A DNA stretch of 64,000 nt from an uncultured Alphaproteobacteria bacterium. Lineage in GTDB: Bacteria > Pseudomonadota > Alphaproteobacteria > HIMB59 > GCA-002718135. Positions within the stretch are counted from its first letter, which is position 1; each line of letters starts with the position of its first letter. The DNA lies in contig CACJTT010000007.1 in assembly GCA_902596365.1 (NCBI GenBank), positions 1 to 64,000 on the forward strand, in the 5' to 3' direction. The notes beneath the pieces are model-generated. The model was not told where the DNA came from, did not search any database, and saw nothing but the letters and a program-made list of their open reading frames with translations. The position numbers were made by a program, and so were the translations under genes. Shown here piece after piece: positions 28,382 to 38,137 of this stretch.

Positions 28382-29506
28382 ATGCAACATATTCATTGGT
28401 TAGGCACCGGTTTATCATCAATTCCTGGGATTAGAAGGTTGGCTAACAAATATGAAAATTTAACCATTTGGAATAGAACTTTAGAAAAAGCAGAGCAAAG
28501 TATTAATCATGTCAAAAAAGATAATGTTGTGGCAAAAAAATTTGATATGCAGGCATTAAGTAGCTCACTAGAAGTTGGAGATATAGTTGTTTCGCAATTA
28601 CCTGCAGATCATCATTTATCGATTGCAAAATTATGTTTAGAACAAAAATGCCATTTTGCCACAAGCAGTTATATTTCTCCTGATATGAGAAGTTTATATA
28701 ATGATGTAAAAAAAAATGATTTAGTTTTTGTAAATGAAGTTGGTCTAGACCCAGGAATAGATCATTTTTTTTCACATCTACTTGTTAAAAAATTAAAAGA
28801 TGCAAATTTAAGTGATTTAGATGTTACATACCATTCATATTGTGGAGGCTTTCCAGCAATACCTAATGATTTTAAATATAAATTTAGCTGGTCACCGGTT
28901 GGGGTTATCAAAGCACTAAATAATGATGCAAAATTTGTAAAAAATTTTGAGACTGTAATTAAGACACCTTATAAAAATGTTGGAAAATATACTGTTAATA
29001 ATGAAATTTATGAAGCTTATCCAAATAGAGATTCAACACCATATATTATGGAGTATAAATTTGATCCACAATGGAAAATTCAAGAATTTGTTAGAGGTAC
29101 ATTAAGACTGAATGGTTGGGAAAATGCATGGGCTGATATTTTCAAAATGCTTGATAATAAATCACCTGAACTTGATAAAGAAATAGATAATCTTGGTTCA
29201 GAGTTATGGAAAAAACATCCTTATCTTTCAGAGGAACAAGACCGTGTAGTCTTAATTGTAAAATTAATAGCCAATAAAGATGATAAGGAAGTTTTTAATG
29301 GTTTTTATTTTTTAGATGAAAAAGGATCTGGTGAAAATACTGCTATGGGTAAATTAGTTTCTATTACTCTATCTTGTGCTATTGATCTAATTATACAAAA
29401 CAAAATGCCTTATGGTGTTCAAGCAGCACCTCATGATGAAAATTTAATAAATTATTTTTTTAAAACTTTTGAAGACTATAAAATAGTTATAAAAAATAAT
29501 TTATGA
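28382..29506 (+). CDS. saccharopine dehydrogenase (glutamate-forming) domain protein
   Basis: A 374-residue protein of the saccharopine dehydrogenase fold. An N-terminal Rossmann domain (WLGTGLSSIPGIRRLANKY, IWNRTLEKAEQS) is followed by the diagnostic VGLDPGIDHFFSH and CGGFPAIPND segments. It matches the SDH half of the bifunctional lysine-ketoglutarate reductase/saccharopine dehydrogenase, which splits saccharopine into glutamate and 2-aminoadipate semialdehyde. The next gene, overlapping by four bases (ATGA), is the LKR half, which makes the pathway assignment strong. A lysine-biosynthetic (fungal-type) direction is less likely in a bacterium. Confidence 0.88.
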   Translation: MQHIHWLGTGLSSIPGIRRLANKYENLTIWNRTLEKAEQSINHVKKDNVVAKKFDMQALSSSLEVGDIVVSQLPADHHLSIAKLCLEQKCHFATSSYISPDMRSLYNDVKKNDLVFVNEVGLDPGIDHFFSHLLVKKLKDANLSDLDVTYHSYCGGFPAIPNDFKYKFSWSPVGVIKALNNDAKFVKNFETVIKTPYKNVGKYTVNNEIYEAYPNRDSTPYIMEYKFDPQWKIQEFVRGTLRLNGWENAWADIFKMLDNKSPELDKEIDNLGSELWKKHPYLSEEQDRVVLIVKLIANKDDKEVFNGFYFLDEKGSGENTAMGKLVSITLSCAIDLIIQNKMPYGVQAAPHDENLINYFFKTFEDYKIVIKNNL

Positions 29507-30741
29507 CAGGTATAATAAATTCAATAGGCATAATCAAAGAAAGTAGGCCAGATGAAAGTCGCGCTCCTATTGCTCCAAGCCAAATATCACAAATAATAGA
29601 ACAATATCCTGGTATCAATATTTTTGTTCAATCATGTGATAAAAGAACTTTTAAAAATGAGGAATATGAAAAATATGGTGCAAAAATTTTAGATAATTTA
29701 AATAATTGTGACTTATTATTTGGTGTAAAGGAGGTAGATGTAAACCTACTTATTCCAAATAAGACTTATGTTTTTTTTTCTCACACATATAAATTAAATA
29801 AAGAAACATTATCCAATGCTCAAGGAACGCCAGGAATGGATAAAAAAGAACTTTTACGATCTATTTTATCTAAAAATATTAAACTTATTGATTATGAAAA
29901 TATTCGAGCTTCAAATGGCACAAGATATCTTGGTTTTGGAAGATTTGCAGGAATTGTTGGATGTTATAACACCTTAAACTTATTCTTATTACAAAATGAT
30001 TTTCAACCTTTAGCGCGAGCTCATAAAATCAATGATTATGAAAGAATTATTAAAAATTTATCAGAAGTACGTTTTCCAAATTTTAAACTTTTAATTACTG
30101 GTGATGGAAGAGTTAATAGAGGTGTGCAGGAAGTATTAAAATTTACTAATATAAAAAAAATATCTCCAAAAGAATTTGTAGAAAATAATTATCAAAATCC
30201 AGTTTATTGTAATTTAGATACAAAAGATTATGTAATTCACAAAACAAAAAAACAATTTGAGTTAAAACATTTTATTGAATTTCCAAAAGAGTATGAAGCT
30301 ACAACTTTTAAATATCTAAAAGAGGCTGACCTCTATATAAGTGCTCATTATTGGGATCCTAGTTCACCAAAAATTTTTACAAAAGAACAAATAAAACAAT
30401 TTTCAAAACTTAAAATCATAGGTGATGTAACATGTGACGTTGATGGATCTATTCCTACGACAATTAAATCAACAACAATAGAAGAGCCGAATTTTTATTT
30501 AAATACAGAAACATTTTTAGAAACAAATAAGTCTAAAAATAACCTTGCCATTATGTCAGTTGATAACCTTCCATCTGAATTGCCAAAGGATTCAAGCACT
30601 GAATTTGGAAATGGAATAGTAAATGAAGTGATACCATTTATTTTAGGAAAAGATGATGGAAGAATTTTTAATTCAACAATTACTGACAAAGGTAGTTTTT
30701 TAGAAAAATATAACTATTTAGAAGATTTTATTAACTCTTAA
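29503..30741 (+). CDS. lysine-2-oxoglutarate reductase (saccharopine-forming)
   Basis: A 412-residue protein related to alanine dehydrogenase and PntA at the N-terminus (IGIIKESRPDESRAPIAPSQI). It shows the LKR features YLGFGRFAGIVGCYN, LITGDGRVNRGVQEVL, SAHYWDPSSPKIFT and IGDVTCDVDGSIP. LKR condenses lysine with 2-oxoglutarate to saccharopine using NADPH. It is the second gene of the saccharopine pair and is followed without a gap by uvrB. The aminoadipate semialdehyde dehydrogenase that would complete catabolism is not in the window. Confidence 0.87.
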   Translation: MTGIINSIGIIKESRPDESRAPIAPSQISQIIEQYPGINIFVQSCDKRTFKNEEYEKYGAKILDNLNNCDLLFGVKEVDVNLLIPNKTYVFFSHTYKLNKETLSNAQGTPGMDKKELLRSILSKNIKLIDYENIRASNGTRYLGFGRFAGIVGCYNTLNLFLLQNDFQPLARAHKINDYERIIKNLSEVRFPNFKLLITGDGRVNRGVQEVLKFTNIKKISPKEFVENNYQNPVYCNLDTKDYVIHKTKKQFELKHFIEFPKEYEATTFKYLKEADLYISAHYWDPSSPKIFTKEQIKQFSKLKIIGDVTCDVDGSIPTTIKSTTIEEPNFYLNTETFLETNKSKNNLAIMSVDNLPSELPKDSSTEFGNGIVNEVIPFILGKDDGRIFNSTITDKGSFLEKYNYLEDFINS

Positions 30742-32793
30742 ATGAACCTTTCAAATACTAATTTACCTCTTATTAAGTCTCAAGAAAAATTTAAAATAAT
30801 AAGTGATTTTTCACCAAGTGGAGATCAACCAGCGGCTATCAAAACATTAGTTCAAAATCTAAAAGAAAATGAAAATGAGCAAGTACTACTTGGTGTAACT
30901 GGTTCTGGCAAAACATTTACAATGGCAAAGGTAATCGAGCAAATGCAACGACCTACTCTTATTATGGCTCCAAATAAAACTTTAGCCGCTCAACTTTACG
31001 GAGAAATGAAAAGCCTATTTCCAGATAATGCAGTAGAATATTTTGTAAGTTACTATGATTATTATACGCCAGAAGCATACGTACCAAAGAGTGATACCTT
31101 TATTGAAAAAGAGTCATCCATTAATGAGCAGATAGATAGACTTCGTCACTCAGCAACAAGATCACTTGTTGAAAGAAGAGATACAATTATTGTAGCATCT
31201 GTATCATGTATTTACGGAATTGGATCTGTGGAAGCGTATTCTTCTATGTCGTTTACTATAGAAAAAAATCAATCTCTTAATAGAGATATTATTATTAGAA
31301 AACTAGTTGAGCTTCTTTACAAACGTAGAGATATGGATTTCAGACGAGGGAGTTTTCGTGCTAAAGGAGATATATTAGAAATCTTTCCATCACACCATGA
31401 AGACAAATCTTGGAGAATCTCATTCTTTGGAGATGATATAGAAAAAATATCTGAGATTGATCCTCTTACTGGTGAAAATTTAGGCAATCTTGATCAAATA
31501 CGTATATTTGCTAATTCCCACTATGTTACTCCAAAGCCTACTATTAAAAAAGCATTAGTTCAAATTAAAGAGGATCTAAAAAAACAACTTGTTGTATTTG
31601 AAAATGAAAAAAAACTACTGGAACGACAGCGATTAAATGAACGAACAACTTTTGATTTAGAAATGATAGAGACAACTGGTAGCTGTAGCGGTATTGAAAA
31701 TTATTCAAGGTATCTTTCAGGTCGACAACCTGGTGAACCACCACCAACGCTATATGAATATATCCCTGAAGATTCTCTTTTATTTATTGATGAGAGTCAC
31801 ATCACTTGTAGTCAAATATCAGGCATGTACAAAGGAGACTTTTCAAGAAAATCCACTTTATCTCAATATGGTTTTAGACTGCCAAGTTGCATTGATAATA
31901 GACCATTAAAAAGAGAAGAATGGGATGCTATGAGACCTCAAACAATATTTGTAAGTGCAACACCTGGTGATTATGAATTAGAAAAAACTGGTGGAGTTTT
32001 TGTTGAACAAGTAATCCGACCAACAGGATTAATTGACCCTCCAATTGAAATAAGATCAACAAAACATCAAATAGATAATTTGATTGACGAATGTAAATTA
32101 ACAATATCCAAAGAATATAGAGTTATCATAACTACATTAACAAAAAAAATGTCAGAAGATTTAACTGAATACATGCATGAAGAAGGTTTAAAAGTACGTT
32201 ATCTGCACTCAGATATTGATACACTTGAACGTGTAGCTATTATAAGAGATTTAAGACTAGGAGTGTTTGATATTTTAATTGGTATTAATCTTTTAAGAGA
32301 AGGCTTAGATATTCCTGAATGTGCTCTCATGGCAATATTAGATGCAGATAAAGAAGGTTATCTTCGATCTAAAACAAGTTTAATACAAACAATTGGAAGA
32401 GCTGCAAGAAATGTAGATAGTAAGGTAATAATGTACGCAGATACAACTACAAAAAGTATGAAAGAAGCTATTAATGAAACAGAAAGAAGAAGAGCAAAAC
32501 AATTATTATATAATAAAGAGCATAAAATCACTCCTATTAGTATAAAGAAAAATATTGAACAGATTTTAGAAAATACTGCTGAACAAGATCATGTTACTGT
32601 AGAAATTGAAAATGCTAAAGAATTAGTTGGTAAAGATTTAAACAAACATATTAAACATCTCGAAGAAAAAATGAATATGTTGGCATCAAAATTAGAATTT
32701 GAAGATGCTGCAAGAATAAGAGATGAAATAAATAGACTAAAGGCAAAAGAAGTTGGTTTATCTGAAAAGATATTAAAATTCAAAAAAAAATAA
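30742..32793 (+). CDS. uvrB: excinuclease ABC subunit B
   Basis: UvrB is the damage-verification helicase of nucleotide excision repair. The 683-residue protein has Walker A GVTGSGKT (residues 51-58), the beta-hairpin region SYYDYYTPEAYVP, the DESH box LLFIDESH, helicase motif text in GINLLREGLDIPE and QTIGRAARN, and a C-terminal UVR motif (KLEFEDAARIRDEI). It is packed between the LKR gene (stop/start adjacent) and a hydratase-family gene (also adjacent), so it may depend on upstream transcription. Confidence 0.97.
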   Translation: MNLSNTNLPLIKSQEKFKIISDFSPSGDQPAAIKTLVQNLKENENEQVLLGVTGSGKTFTMAKVIEQMQRPTLIMAPNKTLAAQLYGEMKSLFPDNAVEYFVSYYDYYTPEAYVPKSDTFIEKESSINEQIDRLRHSATRSLVERRDTIIVASVSCIYGIGSVEAYSSMSFTIEKNQSLNRDIIIRKLVELLYKRRDMDFRRGSFRAKGDILEIFPSHHEDKSWRISFFGDDIEKISEIDPLTGENLGNLDQIRIFANSHYVTPKPTIKKALVQIKEDLKKQLVVFENEKKLLERQRLNERTTFDLEMIETTGSCSGIENYSRYLSGRQPGEPPPTLYEYIPEDSLLFIDESHITCSQISGMYKGDFSRKSTLSQYGFRLPSCIDNRPLKREEWDAMRPQTIFVSATPGDYELEKTGGVFVEQVIRPTGLIDPPIEIRSTKHQIDNLIDECKLTISKEYRVIITTLTKKMSEDLTEYMHEEGLKVRYLHSDIDTLERVAIIRDLRLGVFDILIGINLLREGLDIPECALMAILDADKEGYLRSKTSLIQTIGRAARNVDSKVIMYADTTTKSMKEAINETERRRAKQLLYNKEHKITPISIKKNIEQILENTAEQDHVTVEIENAKELVGKDLNKHIKHLEEKMNMLASKLEFEDAARIRDEINRLKAKEVGLSEKILKFKKK

Positions 32794-33792
32794 ATGGAAA
32801 TTTTATTTGAAGTTAAAAACTCTACAGGGATCATTACCTTAAATAGACCAAATTCTCTTAACGCTCTTAACTTGAATATGGCTATACAATTTTCAAATAA
32901 ATTAAAAGAGTGGGAAAATAACAATAAAATTGAAAGAGTTTTATTAATGGGTAAAGGGAAGCATTTTTGCGCTGGCGGAGATGTAAAGAGTGTTCACTTA
33001 TCAGGTCCATTTTCTAAATTGAAAAGTGAATTTTTTTCAAAAGAATATTCTCTTAATTTGCAGATTAAAAAATTTCCAAAACCTTATTTATCTATATGGC
33101 AAGGAGTAGTAATGGGAGGGGGAGTAGGATTATCAATTTATGGTGATTATAGAATTGCAACAGAAAATACTAAATTTGCAATGCCAGAGACTTCTATAGG
33201 TTTTTTTCCAGATGTTGGTGGTAGTTTTTTTCTATCTAGACTTGATAATAATATTGGTAAGTATTTAGGCTTAACTGGAGAATTAATTCAATCTAAAGAT
33301 TTAATAAATTTTGGACTTGCAACTAACTTTTGTCCTGAAGCTAAAATAGATAAATTAATTACACAATATATTCTTGATGGATCAGTTTCTAATTATGAGA
33401 CAGAAACTTCATCTAATTTTTCAAATGAAAAATTAGATTTTATAAAGAAAAATTTTAGTGGAGATATTTATGAAATTTTTAATAATATTCGAGCTTTAAA
33501 TGATCAAAAAAAATTAATTAGTAAGCTTCAAAGTAAATGCCCTATGAGTTTAGCAGTAACAACTTTATTGATTGAAGATTCACTTAACAGAACATTAAAA
33601 GAATGCCTTGAAATAGAGTATAGACTAAGTCAAAAAATGGTTAATCGGCATGACTTTGGAGAAGGAATAGAGGCTGTTCTTATTGAAAAACATCACAATC
33701 CTAGATGGGAGCCAAACTCGATAAAAGATATAGTTAAAGATGATTTAGAAAAACTATTTAGTTCTACTATAGATAATGAATTAAAATTATAG
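32794..33792 (+). CDS. enoyl-CoA hydratase/isomerase family, 3-hydroxyisobutyryl-CoA hydrolase-like
   Basis: A 332-residue crotonase-fold protein. The oxyanion-hole segments are CAGGDVKSVH and WQGVVMGGGVGLSIYGDYRI, followed by FAMPETSIGFFPDVGGSFFLSRL with the acidic residues typical of 3-hydroxyisobutyryl-CoA hydrolase (valine catabolism). The length and a C-terminal ECLEIEYRLSQKM region also fit this subgroup better than enoyl-CoA hydratases of about 260 residues. It starts right after the uvrB stop. No other valine genes adjoin. Confidence 0.87.
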   Translation: MEILFEVKNSTGIITLNRPNSLNALNLNMAIQFSNKLKEWENNNKIERVLLMGKGKHFCAGGDVKSVHLSGPFSKLKSEFFSKEYSLNLQIKKFPKPYLSIWQGVVMGGGVGLSIYGDYRIATENTKFAMPETSIGFFPDVGGSFFLSRLDNNIGKYLGLTGELIQSKDLINFGLATNFCPEAKIDKLITQYILDGSVSNYETETSSNFSNEKLDFIKKNFSGDIYEIFNNIRALNDQKKLISKLQSKCPMSLAVTTLLIEDSLNRTLKECLEIEYRLSQKMVNRHDFGEGIEAVLIEKHHNPRWEPNSIKDIVKDDLEKLFSSTIDNELKL

Positions 33793-33826
33793 AAATAGTA
33801 TAATTATTTCTATTAAAATTAATTAA

Positions 33827-34675
33827 ATGATAAAAAAAATATTATTATTATTATTTCTGCTATTTTTTTGTACATTATTTATAATTTATTATCTTATTGA
33901 TAAAATTTATATAAATAATTACATTAAAAATTTAGAAGAAACTTTAAAAATTAATATTTACTTAGAAGAACCTCACCAGTTTATTATTATTCCTCATCTT
34001 GCTTTATTAGTAAATTTTAATTTAGATAAAAAAGAAAAAAAAATTATCCTCAAAGGAGGAAAATTTAACATTAAAAAAAACTACAATAGAAAAAAAGCAA
34101 TATTTAATTTTAACTCTGATAATATTAAAATTGATAAATTTAATGTTGATAATTTAGTAACATCAGGAGAAATTAATGAATATGATTTTAATAATTTATT
34201 AAAATTCACAATATTTGCAGAAGGAAACTTATTATACAATATAAATACTGAAGAAAAAAATTCATTAAAGTTTGTCAATCTAATTATTCAAAGATTAAAC
34301 ATTCCTGAAGCTTATAAAAAATTATCAGATTTGTCTTTGCATTATCTAAATGATAAATCATTTTTCACTAGTAAAATTTATTTTGATAAGGGATTAATAT
34401 TAATTGATTACTTTGAGTCTAAACAAAAAGATTTCCTTATTACTTTAAATGGAGAATATAACTTAGAAAAAGAACTGGTTGATCTGAAAGCAAACATAAA
34501 AATAAAAGATAAAAATACATTTGATATTAAGATAATTGGAAATTTAGATAATCCAAATATAAAAATTTTATCAACTGATAAAACTGTAGATTTTAATTTT
34601 AATATTAATGACTTTAATCAAATTTTAGATGGTAATATTGAGAATATTTTAAAAAGTGTAATAACAAATGAATAG
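33827..34675 (+). CDS. membrane-anchored protein with AsmA-like features
   Basis: A 282-residue protein with one N-terminal transmembrane segment (residues 4-24, rich in Leu/Phe) and a beta-rich remainder. The late segment IKIIGNLDNPNIKIL resembles the closing repeat of AsmA/TamB-like proteins, which move lipids across the periplasm. Otherwise I do not recognise it. Composition is extreme in Lys, Asn and Ile, in keeping with AT-rich codons. It overlaps the following AEC carrier gene by eight bases. AsmA-like is an inference. Confidence 0.5.
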   Translation: MIKKILLLLFLLFFCTLFIIYYLIDKIYINNYIKNLEETLKINIYLEEPHQFIIIPHLALLVNFNLDKKEKKIILKGGKFNIKKNYNRKKAIFNFNSDNIKIDKFNVDNLVTSGEINEYDFNNLLKFTIFAEGNLLYNINTEEKNSLKFVNLIIQRLNIPEAYKKLSDLSLHYLNDKSFFTSKIYFDKGLILIDYFESKQKDFLITLNGEYNLEKELVDLKANIKIKDKNTFDIKIIGNLDNPNIKILSTDKTVDFNFNINDFNQILDGNIENILKSVITNE

Positions 34676-35603
34676 TCTAATTTACGTTATTTTTTCAGTA
34701 TTCAGTTATGTAATTATTGGATTTATAATAAAAAAATATTTTAAATTATCAAACAAAATTACTTCTAAATTTGATTTTTTGAGCTTTAATATTTTGTTAC
34801 CATTAGCTTTAATAACTTATTTTTGGCAAATAGAATTTCCAAAAAACAATATATTATTATTACTCATATCATTTTTTGGTTCAGGTATATTGATTTTTTT
34901 AATTGGTTTTCAGGTTGGAAATTTAATATTTAAATACAAAACTGATGATAATGCCCTTCTTGGTCTTTCATCTTGTTTTGGCAATTCAGTTGCTCTTGGG
35001 ATACCTCTTATGCATTCCCTTTTAGGAAAATTAAATGTTATGCCTTATATGATCCTAGTATTATTCCATGGATTGGTTCATTTTACATACACTACAGTAA
35101 TTATTGAAATTTATAGAAACAGAAGTCTTAATTTAAAAAAAAAAATTTTAACAACAATAATTGGATTATTTAAAAACGTTGTTCTTGTAGGTATCTTTAT
35201 TGGAATACTACTTAATTATAGTAAAGTCATGCAGCCGATATCATTAATGAAAATTTTAAACATTGTTTCGTATGTTGCGCTACCTTGTGTTCTTCTTTCT
35301 TTAGGATTTTCTTTAGCAAAATTTAATTTGCTATTGTCATTCAAAAAATCCATAATTTTTACTTTATTAAAGAATATTATTCATCCTTTAATAGCGTTTA
35401 TAGTTGCAAAATACATCTTTAATTTAGAAGAAATATTAATCATTACTGTAACACTAGCATCAGCTTTACCAATCGGTTCCCAAGCATATTATTTTGCTTT
35501 TAGATATGATTCACAAAAAGATTTAATATCATCAAACATTGTTTTAAGTACTTTTTTAAGCTTCTTTACTTTATCAATTTTAATAATATTATTTAATTTT
35601 TAA
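34668..35603 (+). CDS. AEC (auxin efflux carrier)-family transporter
   Basis: A 311-residue membrane protein of ten hydrophobic segments in two halves. The family features are FNILLPLALITYF in segment 2, LGLSSCFGNSVALGIPLMHSLLG, and ALPIGSQAYYFAFRYD near the end. AEC carriers move organic acids or amino-acid-like compounds, often exporting malate or malonate in bacteria. The substrate is not evident. The stop shares TTAA with the convergent TPR gene. Confidence 0.88.
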   Translation: MNSLIYVIFSVFSYVIIGFIIKKYFKLSNKITSKFDFLSFNILLPLALITYFWQIEFPKNNILLLLISFFGSGILIFLIGFQVGNLIFKYKTDDNALLGLSSCFGNSVALGIPLMHSLLGKLNVMPYMILVLFHGLVHFTYTTVIIEIYRNRSLNLKKKILTTIIGLFKNVVLVGIFIGILLNYSKVMQPISLMKILNIVSYVALPCVLLSLGFSLAKFNLLLSFKKSIIFTLLKNIIHPLIAFIVAKYIFNLEEILIITVTLASALPIGSQAYYFAFRYDSQKDLISSNIVLSTFLSFFTLSILIILFNF

Positions 35604-36145
35604 GTTGATTTATTTGACAAAGAAAACATTTTTTCTTTTTTTAATTGAGTACTTATACTGTATGGAAATATTTCAAGCATTTTATCATATATCTCAATTG
35701 CTTTTTCATGCTGATTTGTGTGTATAAAAATTAAACTCATTCCATCTAAGGCTCCAAAATGTCTAGGTTCCAGCCGTAAGGTTTGACTAATGTCTTGCAT
35801 CGATAAATCAAAATTACCCATCATAAAATGCGCAGTGGCTCTTTTATTCCATGCTTCTGCAAAATTTGGATTTTTAATTATTACTTTATCAAAATAGTCA
35901 ATTGATCTTTTAAAATAACCTAAATTCATCATTTGAACTCCTGTTTCAAATTCTCTGGTCATTTTTGGATCATCGATTTCATGCCATATTTTCCATATCT
36001 GATTAGTTAACTTATGTATTTCTTGTTCCTCTTTTGCAATTACAAGTTTATCAAATAAGTAGTTGAGTCTTTTGTCGTTTTGATCTGCAAACAATTGAAT
36101 GGGAATTATAATAAAGAAAATAAAAGTAATTATAAGCTTATACAT
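35600..36145 (-). CDS. exported TPR-repeat protein
   Basis: A 181-residue protein with a signal peptide (hydrophobic residues 4-18, cleavage after LFA). Two to three tetratricopeptide repeats follow, for example YFKRSIDYFDKVIIKNPNFAEAW, then RATAHFMMGNFDLSMQDISQ and the like. It is periplasmic by prediction and would act as a protein-binding scaffold. It overlaps the upstream DUF2805 gene by eight bases. Partner unknown. Confidence 0.82.
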   Translation of the reverse strand: MYKLIITFIFFIIIPIQLFADQNDKRLNYLFDKLVIAKEEQEIHKLTNQIWKIWHEIDDPKMTREFETGVQMMNLGYFKRSIDYFDKVIIKNPNFAEAWNKRATAHFMMGNFDLSMQDISQTLRLEPRHFGALDGMSLIFIHTNQHEKAIEIYDKMLEIFPYSISTQLKKEKMFSLSNKST

Positions 36146-36371
36146 AATCTGCTATCTGAAAATGTTTAGATGAAAGAAATCTTTTCTTTTCATGTTTTCT
36201 TGTTCTGCCGCTTACTCTCTCTCGCCAAATTTTAAAAGATTTTGGCTTTAGATTTCTTCTCATAATTTTAATTACTTCTGATTCATTTATTCCATGTAGT
36301 CTCTTAATTTTTTCAAATGAAACTTTATCGCTCCATGCAAGTTTAATTATATTGTCTGTTGAATTTTCCAT
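36138..36371 (-). CDS. DUF2805 (TIGR03643) protein
   Basis: A 77-residue basic protein with the DUF2805 pattern: IIKLAWSDKVSFEKIKRLHGI, then VIKIMRRNLKPKSFKIWRERVSGR and KHEKK. The N-terminal half looks like a short helix-turn-helix. Function is unestablished; nucleic-acid binding is suggested only by charge and the helix pattern. It diverges from the GST-like gene. Confidence 0.85.
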   Translation of the reverse strand: MENSTDNIIKLAWSDKVSFEKIKRLHGINESEVIKIMRRNLKPKSFKIWRERVSGRTRKHEKKRFLSSKHFQIADYV

Positions 36372-36410
36372 ATTTATTATATAGTTTTAATTCTACTGAA
36401 TTCTAAAAAA

Positions 36411-37034
36411 ATGATAGATTTATATTCATCAGCTACTCCAAATGGTCGAAAGGTAACCATAATGCTTGAAGAATTGGGGATAAAATACAACACAATAACT
36501 ATAAATCTAGATAAAAATGAGCAATTTTCTGAACAATTTTCAAAGATTTCGCCTAGTAATAAAATTCCAGTTATTGTTGATAAAGAAAATAAGCAGACTA
36601 TTTTTGAGTCAGGCGCTATCCTTCTTTACCTTGCAAAAAAATATAATAAATTTTTAACTAATGAAAATTATTGGGATGTTGTGCAATGGCTTTTTTTCCA
36701 AATGGCTTATGTTGGCCCAATGCTTGGGCAAGCCCATCAATATCTTTTTTATCATCCAGGAAAAAGTGTGTTTGCTGAAGAAAAATCAAAAGATTACACT
36801 AGACATATTTATGAAATATTAAATGAAAGGCTGTCTAAAAGTAATTATATATGTGAAGATTATTCAATAGCTGATATCGCTATTTGGCCGTGGACAGCTC
36901 GATTTGAAAGACATCAAATAAATTTAAAAAATTATCCTAATGTCTTTCGTTGGTATTTACTAATATCTAAGAGACCTGCGGTTATTAGTGGGTACAATAT
37001 TGTTGGTGATTTTTATGAAATACCAATTCCTTAA
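36411..37034 (+). CDS. glutathione S-transferase family protein
   Basis: A 207-residue GST-like protein. The thioredoxin-fold N-terminus is IDLYSSATPNGRKVTIMLEELG, with the cis-Pro segment NKIPVIVD and FESGAILLYLAKKY, followed by a helical domain with DYSIADIAIWPW. The Ser/Asn near residue 10 would be the glutathione-activating residue. It is close to the YghU/YfcG-type branch, which reduces disulfides, but is shorter. The stop shares TTAA with the convergent LysE-type gene. Confidence 0.87.
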   Translation: MIDLYSSATPNGRKVTIMLEELGIKYNTITINLDKNEQFSEQFSKISPSNKIPVIVDKENKQTIFESGAILLYLAKKYNKFLTNENYWDVVQWLFFQMAYVGPMLGQAHQYLFYHPGKSVFAEEKSKDYTRHIYEILNERLSKSNYICEDYSIADIAIWPWTARFERHQINLKNYPNVFRWYLLISKRPAVISGYNIVGDFYEIPIP

Positions 37035-37639
37035 GGATTATAAAAAAATACTGAAACTGCTGTTAATATAAGAAGTATAGCTAAAACTGATTCTATAAAT
37101 TTTTTTAATTTTTTATTATTCAGATATTGTCTAATAACACTTCCACCATATGCCCATATACTGATTGAAGGAATATTAACAACAGTCGACATAATAACCA
37201 TAAACAATGTCCCAATGATTATATTTTCATTTATTGGATAATATAAAGTCACTGCAGTAGAGCAAATAACCCAAGCCTTTGGATTTACAAACTGAAAAAG
37301 AATTGCCTCATAATATTTTAATGGGCGGGATCTATCTTCTGTTTTAGTAATATTCAGAGAACCGAACATTTTGTAAGCAAGATATAAAATGTAAGCCGAT
37401 CCAACATACCTAAGAATATCGAAAAGGATTGGGTATCTAATGAACAATGATCCTAAACCAAGACAAACTAAAGCGAGTTGCAGTCCGTGACCAGTAGGTA
37501 TTCCCAGGACATTAGGAATTGATCTAGCAAAACCAAATTTTATGCCAGAAGCTGTTAAAATACTATTGTTAGGGCCTGGAGTAACATACATAATAAAATT
37601 ATATATGGCTAAAGCTAAAATTAACTCCCATGTTATCAT
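37031..37639 (-). CDS. LysE-family amino-acid exporter
   Basis: A 202-residue membrane protein with about six hydrophobic segments and the family N-terminus YNFIMYVTPGPNNSILTASGIKFG, followed by NVLGIPTGHGLQLALVCLGLG. LysE/RhtB proteins export amino acids or homoserine lactones. Substrate unknown. It follows yajQ on the minus strand with a five-base gap. Confidence 0.9.
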   Translation of the reverse strand: MITWELILALAIYNFIMYVTPGPNNSILTASGIKFGFARSIPNVLGIPTGHGLQLALVCLGLGSLFIRYPILFDILRYVGSAYILYLAYKMFGSLNITKTEDRSRPLKYYEAILFQFVNPKAWVICSTAVTLYYPINENIIIGTLFMVIMSTVVNIPSISIWAYGGSVIRQYLNNKKLKKFIESVLAILLILTAVSVFFYNP

Positions 37640-37644
37640 TGTAA

Positions 37645-38130
37645 CTAATCTCTAAAATTAATAAACTGAACTGGAATTCCAATTTTTAAATCTTCTATTA
37701 ATTGCATCGCTGATTGCAAGTCGTCTCTTTTCTTACCATCAATACGAAGTTCATTTCCATTTATTTTAGCCTGAATTTTCATTTTTGAACTTTTAATTTC
37801 TGAAGTTATTTTTTTAGAAATATCTTGTTCAATTCCTTCAACTAAAGAGATAGTTTGTCTAATTCTATCACCACCAGCTTTTTCTTTATCTTTTTTACCT
37901 AAAGCTAATGGATCTAATTTTCTTCTTACAAAATGAGAGATCAGAATTTCGTTAACCTGTGTTAACTTTAAATCATCTTCAGTCACAATAGTAATAACCT
38001 TTTCACTTCTTTCAAGGGTAGTATTTGAACCCTTAAAATCATACCGATTAGTTATCTCTCTTAAGGCATTAGCAATCGCATTATCAATCTCCTGGAAATC
38101 TACTCTACTTACAACGTCAAAACTAGGCAT
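37645..38130 (-). CDS. yajQ: YajQ-family nucleotide-binding protein
   Basis: A 161-residue protein with the family signature at the start, MPSFDVVSRVDFQEIDNAIA, then the NRYDFKGS motif and the end IPVQFINFRD. YajQ (DUF520) has two ferredoxin-like folds and binds nucleotides, including cyclic di-GMP in some species. It sits seven bases downstream of rmuC. Cellular role here unknown. Confidence 0.94.
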   Translation of the reverse strand: MPSFDVVSRVDFQEIDNAIANALREITNRYDFKGSNTTLERSEKVITIVTEDDLKLTQVNEILISHFVRRKLDPLALGKKDKEKAGGDRIRQTISLVEGIEQDISKKITSEIKSSKMKIQAKINGNELRIDGKKRDDLQSAMQLIEDLKIGIPVQFINFRD

Positions 38131-38137
38131 ATTTAAT

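Noticed and set aside
29503-30741. alanine dehydrogenase or a second PntA
   Set aside because: The C-terminal half (GDVTCDVDGSIP, YWDPSSPKIF) matches lysine-ketoglutarate reductase, and the partner gene is saccharopine dehydrogenase.
32589-32924. 111-codon minus-strand frame across the uvrB/hydratase junction
   Set aside because: It is a shadow of two strongly supported genes with no family resemblance.
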